Positions 61,466 through 64,000 of a stretch of 64,000 bases of DNA are shown here, piece by piece (positions within the stretch are counted from its first letter, which is position 1; every line of letters starts with the position of its first letter). A model generated the notes under the pieces. The model did no database searches, was not told the origin of the DNA, and worked only from the letters and a program-made list of their open reading frames with translations. The stretch covers positions 1 to 64,000 of the forward strand of contig JAZLKZ010000085.1 in assembly GCA_045597845.1 (NCBI GenBank). The letters run 5' to 3'. A program made the translations under genes and the position numbers. This stretch comes from Colimorpha sp045597845 (GTDB taxonomy: Bacteria > Bacteroidota > Bacteroidia > Bacteroidales > P3).

Positions 61466-61664
61466 GTTAAGAGTTTCAGATGTTCAGAGTTTCGGATGTT
61501 CAGAATCTGTATATCAATAAATCTATAAATCTGCATATCTGTAAATCTGTAAATCTGTAAATCTGTATATCTATAAATCTGTATATCTATAAATCTGTAA
61601 ATCTATAAATCTGCATATCTGTAAATCTGTATATCTGTAAATCTGTATATCTATAAATCTGTAA
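61466..61664 (-). repeat. Octad array: 20 tandem 8-bp units plus CTGAAC words
   Basis: From 61505 to 61664 the sequence is exactly 20 units of eight bases (ATCTGTAA, ATCTGTAT, ATCTATAA and ATCTGCAT variants on the plus strand), ending directly against the YitT stop codon at 61665. To its left, before the rpe start, the reverse strand has CTGAACATCCGAAACTC and CTGAACATCTGAAACTC. Confidence 0.92.
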
Positions 61665-62549
61665 TCACAGCTTCAGTTTTTCAAAATTCTTTCCAAAGAC
61701 ACCTTGGGTCTTGCTTACGCTGATGAAGGCATCTGTATCAATACGATGGATGATTTGCATCACATGCGGTTTGTCGGTCTTGTGGACGAGCATCAAAAGC
61801 ACCTCCTGGCCCTTGTGGCTGTAGCAGCCTTCGGCATCAAGCAACGTAGCGCCACGTCCCACCTCCTTGGTCACGGTGTCCCCTATCTCAGCATTTTTGG
61901 CAGAGAACACCATAATCTGATACGACTGCTTGTTGCCATCCAGCACCATGTCAAGCACATAAGTCATGGTAACCATGACGATATATCCAAAGACCACATT
62001 CTCCAACTTATGCGATACAAAGTATGAGCAGCCAATAATCACGATGTCGAGATACATGATAACCTTGCCAGGGGAGACGTTGTAATACTTGCTACAAATC
62101 AACGCGATGATATCCGTGCCGCCACTATTGCCGCCCATCGAGAAAGTCATTCCGATACCCATTCCGCAGAGTGCGCCACCAATAATGGCACACATAAAGT
62201 TCCCGAATTCCTCAACAACAAAGAGGTTCTCCACATGCAGCACCTGCTGCCACAAAATAAAGAATAGCGAAGAGCCGATGATGCCGTAGATGGTGTTGGC
62301 GCCGAACTTAGAGCCCAGCACCTTGAAGCCAATGGCAAGGAGAATGGCATTGAAAACCAGGTTCAAGACACCGATGGGAATACCCACCCCAGCGGCATAG
62401 TAGAGGATGGAAGAAATACCACTCACGCCCCCGCCGACAATCTGCGCCGGCAGCAGAAAAGCAGCCCACGCAAAGGTGTAGAGCGCCAAACCAAAGGTAA
62501 TGACGATATACGAGAAAACGATAGCTCTCTTTTTCTGAAATATTTGCAT
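61665..62549 (-). CDS. YitT-family membrane protein
   Basis: 294 aa. Five to six N-terminal helices (YIVITFGLALYTFAWAAFLL, GGGVSGISSILYY, GGNSGGTDIIALI) followed by a cytoplasmic DUF2179 domain (about residues 205-290, GRGATLLDAEGCYSHKGQEV). Members of this family are widespread; a transport role is likely but the substrate is unsettled. Own promoter at 62576-62607. Confidence 0.88.
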   Translation of the reverse strand: MQIFQKKRAIVFSYIVITFGLALYTFAWAAFLLPAQIVGGGVSGISSILYYAAGVGIPIGVLNLVFNAILLAIGFKVLGSKFGANTIYGIIGSSLFFILWQQVLHVENLFVVEEFGNFMCAIIGGALCGMGIGMTFSMGGNSGGTDIIALICSKYYNVSPGKVIMYLDIVIIGCSYFVSHKLENVVFGYIVMVTMTYVLDMVLDGNKQSYQIMVFSAKNAEIGDTVTKEVGRGATLLDAEGCYSHKGQEVLLMLVHKTDKPHVMQIIHRIDTDAFISVSKTQGVFGKNFEKLKL

Positions 62550-62575
62550 AAAAGTATCCTTAAAAAAACTGAATG

Positions 62576-62607
62576 CAAATTTACTAAATTATTTTCAATT
62601 TTACAAA
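62576..62607 (-). promoter_or_regulatory. Promoter of the YitT-family gene
   Basis: Reverse strand TTTG (62604-62607), 20 bases, then TAAATTTG (62576-62583); the ATG follows 26 bases later. Confidence 0.65.
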
Positions 62608-62652
62608 ATAGAATCAAGACTAATATTGCGAAGTTGACGAACCGAAACGGAA

Positions 62653-63339
62653 TCATTTATCATTCACGGGGATGTTATAGTTTCGGGCGCCGAAGATGGC
62701 GGAGCCCACGCGGACGAGGGTACTACCCTCCTCCATGGCTATCTGATAGTCGCCGCTCATACCCATAGAAATCTCTTTGAATTCAGGCTTGTCTGGGAAG
62801 AACTGGTTTTTGAGTTGCTGCTGATAGTCGTGAAGGGTGTGGAACTCCTTGCGGATGAGGTCGGTGTCGGGAGTATTGGTAGCCATACCCATCACGCCTA
62901 CGATGCGGATATGCGTCATGGATTTATATTCCGGAGATTGGAGGAGTGCTTGAGCCTCAGAAAGGTCTAATCCGAACTTGGTCTCCTCGGTGGCGATGTG
63001 GAACTGGAGCAGGCAATCGACTATGCGGTCGTGCTTGGCGGCTTCCTTCTCGACGGCACACAACAGATTGAGTGAGTCGATGCTATGAATCAGTGCGACA
63101 TACGGGATGATGTACTTTATCTTGTTGGTCTGAAGGTGACCGATAAAGTGCCATTCGATGTCTTTTGGCAGGACTTCGTGCTTGTCGCGCATTTCAAGAG
63201 CTTTGTTCTCGCCAAAGAGACGCTGTCCTGCATTGTAGGCTTCCCAAAGGTCTTCGACGGGTTTGGTCTTGGAAACGGCGATGAGACGTGTGGGAGCGGT
63301 GATTGTGGAAAGAACGGATTTTAGAGATTCTTGGATCAT
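62653..63339 (-). CDS. YggS/PROSC-type pyridoxal phosphate homeostasis protein
   Basis: 228 aa, TIM-barrel PLP-binding protein without known enzyme activity. PLP lysine in LIAVSKTKPVED, then LFGENKALEM, WHFIGHLQTNKIKY, SIDSL, KFGLDLSEA, and SMGMSGDYQIAMEEGSTLVR with the phosphate-binding GxS and terminal IFGARNY. Normal length. 103 bases from the YitT gene on the same strand. Confidence 0.94.
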   Translation of the reverse strand: MIQESLKSVLSTITAPTRLIAVSKTKPVEDLWEAYNAGQRLFGENKALEMRDKHEVLPKDIEWHFIGHLQTNKIKYIIPYVALIHSIDSLNLLCAVEKEAAKHDRIVDCLLQFHIATEETKFGLDLSEAQALLQSPEYKSMTHIRIVGVMGMATNTPDTDLIRKEFHTLHDYQQQLKNQFFPDKPEFKEISMGMSGDYQIAMEEGSTLVRVGSAIFGARNYNIPVNDK

Positions 63340-63345
63340 GGGAGA

Positions 63346-63457
63346 AAGGATATTTAGAGGTTCAGATGTTCAGATATTTAGATATTTAGATGTTTAGATG
63401 TTTAGATTTTCAGATATTTAGACATTCAGATATCACTAATCACTGGTCACTAGTCAC
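63346..63457 (-). repeat. Intergenic word array that includes the 3' end of topB
   Basis: Reverse strand: GTGACTA, GTGACCA, GTGATTA, GTGATAT (covering the last topB codons and its stop), then ATATCTGA and ACATCTAA octads, then ATCTGAACATCTGAACC before the next ATG. Confidence 0.85.
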
Positions 63458-64000
63458 TTTACTGATACGTCGGTTGGAGGTGTCGAGCATTACTTGCTGT
63501 ACGATTTGGGTGACCATCTGCTTGAGTTCTTCAATGAACTGATGGGGGTCGTATTTGTGAGATTCAATTTCACGTAACTTCTTCTCCCACTGTCCAGTAA
63601 GTTCTGCGCTTTTAAGTAGTTCTTCATGTATGACATCAATAAGTTCAATGCCTGTGGTGGTGGCAATAAGGTTTTTGCGTTCTTTGCGGATGTAACCGCG
63701 TTTGACGAGAGTCTCAATGATGGAAGCTCTAGTGGAAGGTCTTCCTATGCCGTTCTCCTTCAATGCGTCACGCAATTCCTCGTCTTCTACAAACTTGCCT
63801 GCGGTCTCCATGGCACGAAGCAACGTGGCTTCGGTGTAGGGCTTTGGAGGCGTGGTTTGTTTTTCGGTAAGCGTTGGCGTATGAGGCCCATGCTCGCCCT
63901 TTTGGAAATCGGGAAGAGTCTTCTCCTCGTCGTCTTCCTTCTTTTCCTCCTCGCCCATATTGCGCAGACTGCCAAACACAGCTCGCCAGCCTTCATCAAG
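63440..64000 (-). CDS. topB: DNA topoisomerase III, C-terminal part (runs off window)
   Basis: Type IA topoisomerase fragment, last 186 codons. The conserved domain III/IV stretch PPKPYTEATLLRAMETAGKF, then LKENGIGRPSTRASIIETLV and RGYIRKERKNLIATTTGIEL are TopB/TopA hallmarks; the missing C-terminal zinc ribbons and the charged linker EEEKKEDDEEK favour TopB. The last residues VTSDQ are encoded by intergenic heptad words, so the natural C-terminus may have been extended or reset by the repeat. No start in the window. Confidence 0.88.
   Translation of the reverse strand, partial: LDEGWRAVFGSLRNMGEEEKKEDDEEKTLPDFQKGEHGPHTPTLTEKQTTPPKPYTEATLLRAMETAGKFVEDEELRDALKENGIGRPSTRASIIETLVKRGYIRKERKNLIATTTGIELIDVIHEELLKSAELTGQWEKKLREIESHKYDPHQFIEELKQMVTQIVQQVMLDTSNRRISKVTSDQ

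Noticed and set aside
61466..61664. Possible CRISPR array
   Set aside because: Repeats are 8 bp and contiguous with no unique spacers, and there are no cas genes.

Overview
The window is a stretch of Bacteroidetes chromosome, most likely order Bacteroidales. The evidence is the repeated TAnnTTTG -7 promoter element, type IX secretion (T9SS) sorting domains, the gliding/T9SS lipoprotein GldH, menaquinone genes, an RprY-type regulator and many short-leader genes. Genus cannot be fixed from sequence alone. Nearly all of it is ordinary core genome, cut off in mutL at the left edge and in topB at the right edge. No rRNA, tRNA, CRISPR array or insertion sequence was seen.

Layout. 0-9.5 kb: mutL (partial), a T9SS cargo gene, clpC, gyrA and a TPR protein. 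9.6-15.6 kb: a complete-looking, integrase-less microvirus (Microviridae, Alpavirinae/BMV-like) prophage of about 5,994 bp, with three small unknown genes, capsid VP1, a small protein, pilot VP2 and the HUH replication protein VP4. 15.7-26.7 kb: acyl-ACP thioesterase, argS, membrane pyrophosphatase, a second T9SS protein overlapping asd, gldH and uvrC. 26.7-38.4 kb: SGNH hydrolase, glycosyltransferases, two metallo-beta-lactamase-fold proteins, rprY, cyclophilin, a SprT-like protein, lepB and priA. 38.4-48.2 kb: a frameshifted leucine-rich-repeat surface protein, hflX, a glycosyltransferase, topoisomerase IV A and valS. 48.2-64 kb: DUF4139 protein, menA-ubiE-MATE, an HtrA protease, glycosyltransferase, ABC permease, tsaB, two envelope proteins, folE, an RlmI-like methylase, rpe, a YitT protein, a YggS protein and topB (partial).

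Three signals stand out. (1) The prophage is bounded by two XerC/XerD (dif-like) sites with an identical 13-bp core. Joining the host halves rebuilds a plausible chromosomal dif, so the window probably spans the replication terminus. A strong Bacteroidetes promoter lies at the right end of the prophage pointing outwards. Only when the phage is circular would it face the first phage genes, so integration itself may switch them off. (2) From about 24 kb rightwards most intergenic gaps are built from short tandem words of 7-8 bases, laid out in a constant order and always in the same orientation relative to transcription. In several genes (topB, parC, rpe) the stop codon lies inside such an array. 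(3) A run of nine G residues breaks the reading frame of a T9SS surface protein exactly where a one-base gain or two-base loss would restore it, which suggests phase variation.

All calls are from reading sequence and translated frames. No database search or structure prediction was run.
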